The notes: a model not told the origin generated them from the letters alone. A stretch of DNA of 64,000 nucleotides from Oscillatoria acuminata PCC 6304 (GCF_000317105.1 NC_019693.1:4837227-4901226), one strand, 5' to 3'; shown: positions 27,424-36,240, counted from the first letter of the stretch. Numbers and translations are program-made.

Positions 27424-28017
27424 ATTGCCAGATATGTCAAGCCCAAGGAAGCGGCCCAAATCCTTGGAGTCCATGAAAGAACACTCCGCAGATGGGACGA
27501 AAATGGCTCAATCGAGACCATCAGAACCCCCGCTGGGCAACGACGATACAACGTTGAGTCATATACTGCCTTCTCAGGCAGTGACAAACGCAAAGTCGTT
27601 ATCTATGCCAGAGTTAGTAGCCGCGCCCAGCAGTCCGACCTCAACCGACAGGTTGCCGCACTGTCCAACCTCTACCCCGAAGCAGAAGTCGTCTCAGAAA
27701 TCGGAGGCGGGCTCAACTTCAAGCGAAAGAAAATGCTGGCCTTACTGGGACAAGTCTTGTCAGGAGATGTCCGCATGGTTGTCGTTGCCCACAAAGACCG
27801 ATTGGCCAGATTTGGATTTGACTTGTTTCGATGGCTCTGTGAGCAAAACAGGTGCGAACTCTTGGTTCTCAATGAGACAAGTCTCAGTCCAGAACGAGAA
27901 ATGGTTGAGGACATTCTCGCCATCCTCCACTGCTTTAGCTCCCGATTATACGGACTGCGTAAATACAAAACTCAGGTCAAAGAAGATCCAGATTTACCCC
28001 AGCCCCGAGCTAAATAA
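27424..28017 (+). CDS. tnpA: IS607-type serine recombinase, no conventional start codon
   Basis: Read in the frame ending at TAA 28015-28017, this encodes about 197 aa. A MerR-like helix-turn-helix (KPKEAAQILGVHERTLRRW, then GQRRYNVESY) is followed by a small-serine-recombinase domain, VVIYARVSSRAQQSDLNRQ with the nucleophilic Ser, and VVAHKDRLARFGFDL. That is the IS607 TnpA architecture. No ATG, GTG or TTG occurs in this frame between the upstream stop (27379-27381) and the domain. The first ATG is at 27733, inside the catalytic domain. The ATT at 27424, before GCCAGATATGTC, is the natural position of the start, so initiation on ATT or inactivation by an ATG to ATT change are both possible. 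Confidence 0.8.
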   Translation: MARYVKPKEAAQILGVHERTLRRWDENGSIETIRTPAGQRRYNVESYTAFSGSDKRKVVIYARVSSRAQQSDLNRQVAALSNLYPEAEVVSEIGGGLNFKRKKMLALLGQVLSGDVRMVVVAHKDRLARFGFDLFRWLCEQNRCELLVLNETSLSPEREMVEDILAILHCFSSRLYGLRKYKTQVKEDPDLPQPRAK

Positions 28018-29101
28018 AGTCTGGCGCAAATGGCTGGCGGCTTGTCGGTATTGCTACAACCAAGCAATTGCTTTGCAGAAAAGCGGTAAACGACTAAGCA
28101 AGCTGAAGTTACGCAACGAAGTGATGCAGAGTGATTTGCCTGCGTGGGTTAAAGAAACGCCTTGTCACATCCGGCAAAATGCAATCTTCGATGCCCATCT
28201 GGCTTTTAGCGCCAGTTCTGACGCCAGGTTTAGAAGTTGCCGTGACAGTTCCCAAGCCATTAAGTTTAACGATGCTAATTTCTCTTCAGGGAGTTGGTAT
28301 CCAAGACTGACGAAAGGATTAACTTTCAGGGTTTCCGAACCTATCCCTAAAACTTGCGACCAAGGAACTCAGTTGGTGTTTACCAAAGGTCGATGGTTTG
28401 CGGTTTTCCCTGAACCTGTTGCCTTTATCCCAACGGAAGCCACCGGAGTGATTGCATTAGATCCGGGTGTCCGAACTTTCATAACTGGGTTTGATGGTTC
28501 ACGATTTTTAGAATTTGGCTCCGGAGATATAGGACGTATTACTCGGCTATGCCAACATTTGGATGATTTGATGGGCCGAATCGCTAAAGAGCCCAATCGC
28601 TCAAAGCGACGGAGAATGAAGCAAGCGGCTCAACGAATGAGAACCAAAATCCGGAATTTGGTGGATGAGGCCCACAAACAAATTGCTCATTACTTGACTC
28701 GTAACTATAGTGTGATTTTTCTGCCTACCTTCGAGACTTCCAACATGGTTGCCAAGGCCAAGCGGAAAATTAGGTCTAAGACAGCAAGGGCAATGCTAAC
28801 CTGGGCGCATTATCGATTCAAACTAACCCTGAAACATCAAGCCGAAATAACTGGAACCACCGTTGTGGATGTGACCGAAGAATACACCAGTAAAACCTGT
28901 ACTCACTGTGGTCATGTTCACTCTAAGCTAGGTGGCTCAAAAGTGTTCCGATGTCCCGAGTGTGGGGTCACTCTACCCAGGGACTGGAACGGTGCTTTTG
29001 GAATCTTTCTAAAAGCTTTGCGGGATACCGCCTCTGTTACCTTAACGGGTAATAGTGCTATCGTCGCATTGTCCGGGAACAACCGGAAAAATGTCGCGTA
29101 A
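27905..29101 (+). CDS. tnpB: TnpB, OMEGA RNA-guided nuclease family protein of the IS607-type element
   Basis: I place the start provisionally at TTG 27905 (398 aa). There is no ATG near the domain start, and the frame overlaps the last 113 bp of tnpA. The N-terminal part has KKIQIYPSPELNKVWRKWLAACRYCYNQAI. The RuvC core is intact: Asp in IALDPGVRTF, Glu in FLPTFETSNM, a CTHCG...CPEC zinc ribbon and the final Asp in RDWNGAFGIFLKAL. TnpB proteins are guided by RNA from the element's 3' end and cut DNA at the donor site. The residues needed are all present, so it may be active. Translation is probably coupled to tnpA. The frame is also open upstream to an ATG at 27386. Confidence 0.85.
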   Translation: MRTFSPSSTALAPDYTDCVNTKLRSKKIQIYPSPELNKVWRKWLAACRYCYNQAIALQKSGKRLSKLKLRNEVMQSDLPAWVKETPCHIRQNAIFDAHLAFSASSDARFRSCRDSSQAIKFNDANFSSGSWYPRLTKGLTFRVSEPIPKTCDQGTQLVFTKGRWFAVFPEPVAFIPTEATGVIALDPGVRTFITGFDGSRFLEFGSGDIGRITRLCQHLDDLMGRIAKEPNRSKRRRMKQAAQRMRTKIRNLVDEAHKQIAHYLTRNYSVIFLPTFETSNMVAKAKRKIRSKTARAMLTWAHYRFKLTLKHQAEITGTTVVDVTEEYTSKTCTHCGHVHSKLGGSKVFRCPECGVTLPRDWNGAFGIFLKALRDTASVTLTGNSAIVALSGNNRKNVA

Positions 29102-29492
29102 ATGTATCAGAACGCACTGGAGTGATGGCATCTTAAATCGAGAGCAAGGAACCGTTAGAGGGGAACAATGTCCGAACAATCAGCGTTTCTCGGTTTTTGG
29201 AGTATTAGGAGTTGATTGGGATGGGGCAGTCGGTATGCTTTGGGCGCTCCAGGCTGTGTCGGCGATGAAGTCAGGAGCGCTTGGTGTCTACTGGCGCATG
29301 ATGCGGGGGTGTAGTTTGTAAAAAAATCCAAAATATACCTGAGAAACTGGAGAAACCCGCGCTGGCTCTCCCTCTAACGAATCGTTGCAAACCAAAATTT
29401 CTTTGTTTTTAGATGGTCCCAGATTACTATTTAACCACCCTTCATCTGGACGATCGCGGCCTGAATGATCAGTGACCCTTGGCAAAAAAAGT
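29102..29492. other. Region after tnpB
   Basis: Should contain the right end of the IS607-type element and, by family analogy, the 3' part of its guide-like omega RNA. I recognise no gene. A plus-strand frame at 29055-29321 mostly overlaps the tnpB end and has no coding character. Confidence 0.35.
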
Positions 29493-29693
29493 TTACTCTT
29501 CAACTCGTAACCATCCACGCCGAACTGCATGAAGCAGGCGGTTGATGGCGTCTATTTCATCTGGCGTTAGTGAATCCTTGAGCAGCGCACTCATCAAACC
29601 CCAGCGTTCTAGGTAAGTGATTTTTCCGGAGCGCCAGATTTGACAAAAAATTTCTGAAATTGTCAATTTGTAGAAATTTCCTTGAATTACCAT
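29493..29693 (-). CDS. Small conserved-looking protein
   Basis: 66 aa with a near-perfect ribosome-binding site (GAGGGGAG a few bases before the ATG at 29693). The sequence SGKITYLERWGLMSALLKDSLTPDEIDAINRLLHAVRRGWLRV looks like a helical domain with a conserved RWGLM...AVRRGW pattern, which I have seen in short cyanobacterial proteins of unknown role. It has no signal peptide or membrane segment. The composition and ribosome-binding site argue for a real gene, and its location beside an IS607 element marks it as accessory. Confidence 0.6.
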   Translation of the reverse strand: MVIQGNFYKLTISEIFCQIWRSGKITYLERWGLMSALLKDSLTPDEIDAINRLLHAVRRGWLRVEE

Positions 29694-30354
29694 TTTCTCC
29701 CCTCGTGAAAACGTAATGATTTCTTTAACTTTATTATCCCAAGTATCGGGTATTTTATCAAGTCAATCTGTGATTTAAAGCTCCGTTTCCGTGTGATTTG
29801 AGTCCTAAATCTGGGGGATTTTTTAGGACCCCTGCCCGGAAACCATTGCTCTATGAGCGTTCTTGCGCTTAGGCGATCGCCGGAAAAAATTAGGGAAAAA
29901 ATCATTGGGGATCAAATCTTTTTTAGCGGGGATCGCAGCTAACAAAAGGGTTATGGATTCTGACGAGGATAGGGGGTTCTTTCAGTTTACTGGTTTGGGT
30001 CATTCAAGGCAGGCGGTAAGGTATAGTTGACCCGTCTGGTTTCGATTCATCAATTTTCTGTCTTCCTCGCCCCTTAGCTTCCAGTTCGGTTAGATGCGGA
30101 GGGGTGGCGATCGCCCACAGCATGGATCACACCTTTGACCCTCAAGCAATTCCTCTCTCGGCGCTAGAAGTGAGGGTTTAAGAATCAGTTCTTTGATGGC
30201 AGTCCCAAATCAACGTCATGCCCGCCCCTATCCCGAAGGAATTCCGGCATATCTGCTCAGTAATTATCACCAATTCGACCCTGCAAAGTATCGGTTAGAG
30301 CCAATTAGCTTTTACTGTTGAGAAAAAACATCAACTAACGATAACTCTCTCCTA
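29694..30354. other. Gap with possible gene remnants
   Basis: Two short plus-strand frames in different phases, 30122-30178 (MDHTFDPQAIPLSALEVRV) and 30196-30321 (MAVPNQRHARPYPEGIPAYL...), read like fragments of a decayed gene but match nothing I know. The rest is AT-rich with no structure recognised. Confidence 0.3.
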
Positions 30355-30435
30355 GTAGGGGCGCAATGCTTGCGCCCCTACACATACCTTCCTTTCAGTT
30401 GAACGTTTGGAGGATTTATATTTTGCAATCCCCTT
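30355..30435. repeat. MITE-like repeat R1, copy 5 (half)
   Basis: Keeps the central palindrome (GTAGGGGCGCAATGC and TTGCGCCCCTAC) and the right terminal TTTATATTTTGCAATCCCC. The other half is missing. Its terminal bases overlap the stop codon of the next gene. Confidence 0.65.
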
Positions 30436-31024
30436 AGAGAAGGTCAAATCCCGCTTCCCCTAGGGCTCGATCGTAGATATCGACGGTATGGAGTGCGATC
30501 GCCCATTCGCGAAGATACTCAAAGTCTAAATCCTCATTCTGAACCTTCAGCATCCAGACGAGATCTCGCCAGAGTTGATCTCCATTGCGATCGCTATCCC
30601 GATATTCAATGAGTTTTTCCAGAAAAATATCTTCCAATGACGGTATCCACAGCGATCGTTCGGGGTTCAGTTGTACCGTGATTGACTTGCGCCGACTAAA
30701 GAGAGACTGCCAAAAGGATTCATCTTTTAACAGCAACAGATTCACCGCAATATTCGTCTCTTTATGGACTAAGGTAAACCCCGATTGCGCCCGAATCGCT
30801 TCTCGGATGGCGGCTTCTGTTACCTTAAAATTGGGTTCAATCGCCTCAAACAATCCCGCTACCTTATCCCGACGCAAATCGACAATCAGGGCGATAAAAC
30901 TCGGAAGTTGGCGGTCCGTTTTCAGGGCCCGCGCTAACCCACTTTCCGTCACATAAGGAATCGCTAATCGTTCAAAAATTTTAACCAGTTTTAATATAAT
31001 TTTAATCGGATCTGCACTAGACAC
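30434..31024 (-). CDS. Nucleotidyltransferase-like protein with lost catalytic motif
   Basis: 196 aa from GTG at 31024, behind AAAGGAG. The layout follows MNT/AbiEii-type nucleotidyltransferases: ILKLVKIFERLAIPYV, then TNIAVNLLLLKDESFWQSLFSRR, WIPSLEDIFLEKLIEYRDSDRNGDQLWRDLVWMLKVQ and LDFEYLREWAIALHTVDIYDRALGEAGF. The expected GS...D.D catalytic segment after AIPYV is replaced by TESGLARALKTDRQLPSFIALIVDLRR with no DxD, so catalysis is unlikely. Its stop codon lies in the terminal repeat of R1 copy 5, so the last residues may have been altered by that insertion. It is monocistronic. It could be the remnant of, or an antidote-like component from, a toxin-antitoxin pair. Confidence 0.65.
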   Translation of the reverse strand: MSSADPIKIILKLVKIFERLAIPYVTESGLARALKTDRQLPSFIALIVDLRRDKVAGLFEAIEPNFKVTEAAIREAIRAQSGFTLVHKETNIAVNLLLLKDESFWQSLFSRRKSITVQLNPERSLWIPSLEDIFLEKLIEYRDSDRNGDQLWRDLVWMLKVQNEDLDFEYLREWAIALHTVDIYDRALGEAGFDLL

Positions 31025-31166
31025 AGCTTTTCTCCTTTTTGGGTTGTTTTAGTTTAAATCAGAGTTTTCTACAATCTTACCTTTTTTTATCGAAACCAGC
31101 CGCTAATTCATTTTATTATTCATCAATAATAGAATAATAAAATCCAACTGTCAACCAACCCTAAGA

Positions 31167-31225
31167 AACAGCAAGTCGTTACTACGAAATTGCTGTTTTT
31201 TAGATCCTCGTTACGACTTGCTGTT
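31167..31225 (-). terminator. 13-bp inverted repeat downstream of lnt
   Basis: AACAGCAAGTCGT (31167-31179) pairs with its complement at 31213-31225 with a 33-nt loop that itself contains TTGCTGTTTTT. It lies just after the lnt stop on the minus strand and could end its transcript. Confidence 0.45.
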
Positions 31226-31242
31226 GTTTCTTTCCTCCGGAG

Positions 31243-32859
31243 TTATCCCCGTCGCCAACCTACCCCACAAGCGATCGCAGCTAGTCCCCAGAAGCCGAAC
31301 AATAACCAATCTCCCCATCTCACATATAAGGTTTGAGTTTGGCGTCGGTAAATGGTATCGCTATGAATTTGATAAGTATTCTGTTCGGAAATCCAGAGGG
31401 TTTTGCCTTGGGGATTGACGATCGCCGAAAACCCTGTATTGGTTGCACGAACCGCCCAGCGATCGGTTTCGATCGCCCGCATCACGTCTTGAGCATGATG
31501 TTGTTCCATCATGGTTGCGGTATAATGAGCATCATTAGACGCACTCAGGATAAACTCCCCTCCGGCTGCTGCTTGTCGCCGAAACAGTTTAGAAAAAGCG
31601 GAATCATAACAAATCCCAGCGATCGCACGTCCGAAGGGCGTATCAAATACTTGATCCGGTTTTCCCGCCACTAATCGCGCCTCTAACGGCGATAATCTAG
31701 ACACGATTTTACCAAAAATTTCCTCAAATGGAATATATTCTCCCAAGGGCACTAGCTTGGTTTTATCGTACCGGCTAAAGGTTTCTCCATCGGGAGTTAC
31801 CGTGACTAAACTATTGGTAAAATTGCCCTCTCGACTGCCAAAGGTTCCCACCCAAGCTGTTGCATTATAATCCAGAATGGTTTGATAAAAAGAACTGTAA
31901 CGGATATTTTCATCGGTCCATAAATAGGGAAATGCAGTTTCCGGAATCAAGATGCCATCCACTCCCGCTTCGGCTAACTGTTGATACCCGGTGGTATATC
32001 CCTCCAAGGCGCGCCGCCATCCTTGGGAATCAAACTTAATCTCATTGGGAATATTCCCTTGAATGATGCCAACGGTTAAGGCTGTTTCCGGAGATTGGTT
32101 CAGGGGGCGATTGTAGAGAGCAAATCCAATTCCATGTAAAATCAGGAATAAAATAATCGGAGAAGCTAATAATAACTCTCGGGTTCGGTTGGGAGAGTTT
32201 CGGGCAGAATTGAAAGACAGGATAGCTTCGGCAATCAACCCATTGACGATGACGATCGCCCCGGTAATGGTAGTCGGTCCCGAGAGTTGTCCCAGGTGCA
32301 AAATGATTAAGTTTTGGTGACTTTGGGTATAGGCAAGGGCAGTCCACCAGAGGTTTCCAGCACTCCAAATCGCTTCTAAACTACACCAAACGGCAGTTGC
32401 GATCGCCACCCGAACCCAAGGAGAGGGCGGATGTCCAGAAACAGGGGTAAATCGCCGAGTAATTGCCCTCAGGAGGATGGCCCAAAGGGTGACTAATGCT
32501 GCACCCCAGAGGGTGATAAAAGTCCAACAAAAGCAGGCGATCGCCAAACTTGCCAGCCAAGGAACCCCCAACCAAGTCATCGGATGAATTCCGGTAATCC
32601 AAAACAAGGCGATTCCGTGATATCCGACTCCCCATAATAAAGGCAATCCTAAAAATTTCCACTGCCAAATTCGCTGAGTTTCTGAGGGCTTTTCTCCGGG
32701 TTTGACTAGAAGAATCCACAGGGGAACTAAGGCAATCCAAGCCAAGGGCCAAGCATTAAAGGGGGCAGGAGTTAATCCCATCAAAATCCCCCCGAATAAA
32801 GCGGCGGCCAATCTCCAAAAACTGTTAGATTTTAAAGCAATTTTTAGCGGTTTAAACAC
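31243..32859 (-). CDS. lnt: Apolipoprotein N-acyltransferase
   Basis: A 538-aa integral membrane enzyme that adds the third acyl chain to lipoproteins at the periplasmic face of the plasma membrane. Six or seven N-terminal helices (about 15-250) precede a nitrilase-fold domain. The catalytic triad is visible as E307 (PETAFP), K368 (DKTKLVPLGEYIPFE) and C417 (AGICYDSAF). The conserved Glu after the Cys is an Asp here. ASNDAHY and RAIETDRWAVRATNTG are further family signatures. The length is normal. gyrA is upstream on the same strand with an R2 repeat of about 180 bp between them. Confidence 0.94.
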   Translation of the reverse strand: MFKPLKIALKSNSFWRLAAALFGGILMGLTPAPFNAWPLAWIALVPLWILLVKPGEKPSETQRIWQWKFLGLPLLWGVGYHGIALFWITGIHPMTWLGVPWLASLAIACFCWTFITLWGAALVTLWAILLRAITRRFTPVSGHPPSPWVRVAIATAVWCSLEAIWSAGNLWWTALAYTQSHQNLIILHLGQLSGPTTITGAIVIVNGLIAEAILSFNSARNSPNRTRELLLASPIILFLILHGIGFALYNRPLNQSPETALTVGIIQGNIPNEIKFDSQGWRRALEGYTTGYQQLAEAGVDGILIPETAFPYLWTDENIRYSSFYQTILDYNATAWVGTFGSREGNFTNSLVTVTPDGETFSRYDKTKLVPLGEYIPFEEIFGKIVSRLSPLEARLVAGKPDQVFDTPFGRAIAGICYDSAFSKLFRRQAAAGGEFILSASNDAHYTATMMEQHHAQDVMRAIETDRWAVRATNTGFSAIVNPQGKTLWISEQNTYQIHSDTIYRRQTQTLYVRWGDWLLFGFWGLAAIACGVGWRRG

Positions 32860-32948
32860 GGCTACTTATCTTAAATTTAGGGATGGTCGGCTAATAAAAG
32901 TTATTAACAAATAAAGCAAGCTAGATACTCACTTTCTTTATAAAAAAC

Positions 32949-33129
32949 GGGAGTATTTCAATGTTGCTTAAAAACCGAATTTGACCTCTCCCCGGCCCTC
33001 TCCTAAGAGGAGAGGGAGAATCAGGAAATTTTGTAATGCACCAGAGGGAGAATTTCCCTCTTTCTCCCCCTTCCCTCTGAGGGAAGGGGGCTGGGGGGTT
33101 AGGTCTCTTTTCAAAATTAATATCCTCCC
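32949..33129. repeat. MITE-like repeat R2, copy D (inverted)
   Basis: Inverted copy of the 1143-1325 element. It starts GGGAGTATTTCAATGTTGC and carries the two GC hairpins (CCTCTCCTAAGAGGAGAGG and CCTTCCCTCTGAGGGAAGG). It fills the gap between lnt and gyrA. Confidence 0.65.
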
Positions 33130-33187
33130 CAAACCGGCAGGGTCAAAAACCTGCCGGTTGTGGCAACTTTTAACAGTTCAGAGGGAT

Positions 33188-35923
33188 TTAATTGTCCTCT
33201 TCGGTACCGTTGTCGGTGGTGAGGTCATCTTCCTCACCAGATACGGTGACTACATCAACTCCAGCTTCCATTTCTATCTCGATCGCGTTCTCGGAGGTGA
33301 GGTCATCTTCTTCACCAGATGCTGGAACTAACGCCACTCCGGCGATCGCATCGGAGGAATCGAGACGCTGAACTCGCACTCCTCGGGCCGATCGCGACTG
33401 AGAAGAAATCGCCTTACTCGCCTGCCGAATGATAATCCCGCGATTAGTCACAATCATCAACTCATCATCTTCATTGACGATTCGCAAGGCCGCCAAACGG
33501 TCTTTTTCATTGCGGAATTTAATCGCACAAACGCCTTTTCCGGCCCGTCGTTGTAGGCGGAATTGCGTCACCGGAACCCGTTTGCCAAACCCGCAGGTGG
33601 TAATCACCAAGGCCCAAGGACCCGGATAAGAAGAGGTTTCGGCAACGTTCTCCTCTTCCCCTTCTGTCTCCTCAGTTTGCAGATCCGTTTCTTCCTGTTC
33701 GAGTTCGATATCGAGTTCGGCATCGAGTTCTACATCGAGTTCGAGGTTTTCATCCTCGATCGCCTCCTCCATTGCCGCAGTCACTTGAGAGGGGAGCACA
33801 TCCATGCTAATAATATTGTCCCCTTTACGGAGGTTCATGGATTTCACCCCTCGGGTGGCCCGACCTAGAGGACGGAGTTGTTTATGATCCGCTTTGAAAT
33901 GAATCGCCATTCCCTTCGCCGAACCGATGATAATGGTATCTTCGGGTCGCGATTTCCGGACCCAGCGCAATTCGTCACCTTCGGATAAAGAGATGGCAAT
34001 TAATCCATTGGCGCGGATATTGGAAAAGGCAGAGAGGGCAGTTTTCTTAATGTAACCGCCTTTCGTGAGCATCACTAAATATTCTTCATCGGAGAATTCT
34101 TCCACCGAAACGAGAGAGGTGATTTTTTCATTAAAAGGAATCGGCAACATTTGAGTAATGGCCATACCTCGGGCGGTGCGAGACCCGGTGGGAATTTGAT
34201 AGGCATTCAGGCAATACACTACTCCGCGATCGCTGAAGAACAAAATAGCATCATGGTCGCGACAGGTTAAGAAATGAGCAATCCCATCATCCTCTTTAAT
34301 CTTCGCCCCAGATTTGCCTCGGGTGGCCCGACTTTGCGCCTCGAAGGTATTCACCGGCATCCGCTTGATATACCCTTGTTCCGTAATCATCACCAGGGCT
34401 TTTTCATTGGCGATTAAATCAGTAACATCGATTTCACCTTCGGCGTGTTCGATGACGGTACGACGGGGGGTAGAAAACTTGGTTTTGAGTTCTGACGCTT
34501 CATTTTCAATGATTTCTAAAACCCGTTCCCGCCTTGCCAAAATATCTTTTAAATCGGCAATCGTCAGTTGCAGATCGTCATGCTCTTGTTGAATTTTATC
34601 TGCTTCTAAGGCGGTTAAGCGGCGCAATTGCATTTGCAAAATTGCGTCAGCTTGAACTTCAGAAAATTCATAATTGGCAATTAATTCTTGTTTGGCACTG
34701 GGGGTATCCGCTGCCCGTCGAATTAGCGCAATAATGCTATCTAAATTCTCTAGGGCAATTAACAATCCCTGTAACAGGTGGTCCCGTTCTTCGGCTTTTC
34801 GCAGTTCATAGCGCGTCCGGCGTTCGATGGTTTCGATGCGGAATTCTAGGAAGACGGTGAGGAACTGTCTGAGGGTGAGTAACTGCGGTTCGCTATTGAC
34901 TAGCGCCAGCATATTCGCCCCGAAATTGGCCTGTAATGGGGTTTGTTTGTACAGGTTGTTGAGGACGACACGGGGGTAGGCGTCGCGCTTGAGTTCGATG
35001 ACGATTCGCATCCCGTCGCGATCGCTCTCATCCCGGATATCGGAGATGCCTTCGAGACGCTTCTCGTTAACCATTTCGGCGATGCGTTCAATCATCGATG
35101 CCTTATTGGTTTGATAAGGCAACTCGGTAATTACGATCGCGTCTTTGTCGGGTCGTCCGCGATGTTCGATGGTTTCAATGGCAGCCACGCCGCGCATGGT
35201 AATCGAACCCCGTCCGGTCGTATAGGCTTCCCGGATGCTGGTGACGCCGAGAATCTGGCCCCCGGTGGGAAAATCTGGGCCCGGGATATATTGCATTAAC
35301 TCAACATCGGTAATCTCCGGATTGTGGATCAGCGCCACTAATCCATCCATGAGTTCTCCCAAGTTGTGGGGAGGAATGTTGGTTGCCATCCCCACGGCGA
35401 TGCCAGAGGACCCGTTGAGTAAGAGTTGGGGGACGCGGGTGGGTAGGACAATCGGTTCTTGCTGCGATCCATCAAAGTTATCAATGAAATCGACGGTTTC
35501 TTGGTCGATATCCCGCAACATGGCATCCATGCTCAGGGACTGGAGACGACATTCCGTATAACGCATGGCTGCCGGAGGGTCGTTATCAATGGAGCCAAAG
35601 TTGCCGTGACCATTGATCAGAGGCGATCGCATGGAAAAATCCTGGGCCATCCGCACCAAGGCATCGTAAACCGCTGTATCCCCGTGTGGATGGTACTTCC
35701 CGAGGACTTCCCCGACCACACGAGCGCATTTACGAAAGGGGCGGTCTGGGGTCAAGCCCAACTCGTGCATCGCATAGAGAATCCGCCTGTGTACAGGCTT
35801 AAGACCATCCCTAGCATCTGGGAGCGCCCGACCCACGATCACGCTCATGGCGTATTCGAGGTAGGACTGTTGCATTTCATTCCGCAGATCCGTCGGGATT
35901 ATCCGCTCCTGGGAGGTGGTCAT
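33188..35923 (-). CDS. gyrA: DNA gyrase subunit A
   Basis: A 911-aa type IIA topoisomerase subunit that breaks and passes DNA to introduce negative supercoils with GyrB. The catalytic Tyr is Y122 ([10 protein letters not shown]), and the quinolone pocket has Thr83 and Asp87 (HGDTAVYD). The tower and coiled-coil domains are complete. The C-terminal beta-pinwheel shows repeated ...RG..S motifs ([38 protein letters not shown]). Between two blades lies a very acidic insertion of about 40 residues ([20 protein letters not shown]...), and the C-terminus ends in a duplicated acidic SGEEDDLT tail. Both are unusual for GyrA. The ATG start is clear. Confidence 0.95.
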   Translation of the reverse strand: MTTSQERIIPTDLRNEMQQSYLEYAMSVIVGRALPDARDGLKPVHRRILYAMHELGLTPDRPFRKCARVVGEVLGKYHPHGDTAVYDALVRMAQDFSMRSPLINGHGNFGSIDNDPPAAMRYTECRLQSLSMDAMLRDIDQETVDFIDNFDGSQQEPIVLPTRVPQLLLNGSSGIAVGMATNIPPHNLGELMDGLVALIHNPEITDVELMQYIPGPDFPTGGQILGVTSIREAYTTGRGSITMRGVAAIETIEHRGRPDKDAIVITELPYQTNKASMIERIAEMVNEKRLEGISDIRDESDRDGMRIVIELKRDAYPRVVLNNLYKQTPLQANFGANMLALVNSEPQLLTLRQFLTVFLEFRIETIERRTRYELRKAEERDHLLQGLLIALENLDSIIALIRRAADTPSAKQELIANYEFSEVQADAILQMQLRRLTALEADKIQQEHDDLQLTIADLKDILARRERVLEIIENEASELKTKFSTPRRTVIEHAEGEIDVTDLIANEKALVMITEQGYIKRMPVNTFEAQSRATRGKSGAKIKEDDGIAHFLTCRDHDAILFFSDRGVVYCLNAYQIPTGSRTARGMAITQMLPIPFNEKITSLVSVEEFSDEEYLVMLTKGGYIKKTALSAFSNIRANGLIAISLSEGDELRWVRKSRPEDTIIIGSAKGMAIHFKADHKQLRPLGRATRGVKSMNLRKGDNIISMDVLPSQVTAAMEEAIEDENLELDVELDAELDIELEQEETDLQTEETEGEEENVAETSSYPGPWALVITTCGFGKRVPVTQFRLQRRAGKGVCAIKFRNEKDRLAALRIVNEDDELMIVTNRGIIIRQASKAISSQSRSARGVRVQRLDSSDAIAGVALVPASGEEDDLTSENAIEIEMEAGVDVVTVSGEEDDLTTDNGTEEDN

Positions 35924-36114
35924 AAGATGAAAAACTCCAAAAATGTGAGACTAAATAACAATGAGCTACAGAACCGATTTGATGCTACTTCGCATCGAAA
36001 TATTGCTAAATTCTGATAAATATTTTAACATGGATTGACCGAATTTTGCCCAAAGCTAACGGCTTAAAATAATTGAATTTGTGGAGTGTTATTTGATCGG
36101 CGATAATTATCAGT

Positions 36115-36240
36115 GGATTAGTCATTTGTCCTTTGTCATTTGTCCTTTGGATGGGGAAAGACCAAGGACCAAGGACCAAGGACAAATGACCCATGCAAAT
36201 GACCAAGGACAAATGACCCATGACCAAGGACCAAGGACTG
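36115..36240. repeat. Iterated TGACCAAGGACAAA repeat
   Basis: Short words (GACCAAGGACCAAGGACC, CAAATGACC, and their inverse TCATTTGTCCTTTG) repeated many times in both orientations, so the block can fold on itself. It lies upstream of and into the start of the histone-deacetylase-family gene, whose first codons ATGACCAAGGACCAAGGA come from it. The rest of 35924-36219 shows nothing else. Confidence 0.7.

Larger units (their letters stand above)
27386..29101 (+). mobile_element. IS607-family element (coding part; ends not defined)
   Basis: tnpA and tnpB in overlapping frames, the IS607 arrangement. IS607 elements lack terminal inverted repeats and make no target duplication, so I cannot fix the ends. 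The left end should lie between the R1 MITE at 27266 and tnpA, the right end within 29102-29300. Confidence 0.8.

Noticed and set aside
27386-29101. A single 571-aa protein read from ATG 27386 through tnpB
   Set aside because: The first 170 residues are low-quality sequence antagonised by the better tnpA frame, and only the part from about 27905 on looks like TnpB.
29055-29321. 88-aa plus-strand frame after tnpB
   Set aside because: Overlaps the tnpB end in another frame and has no coding character.
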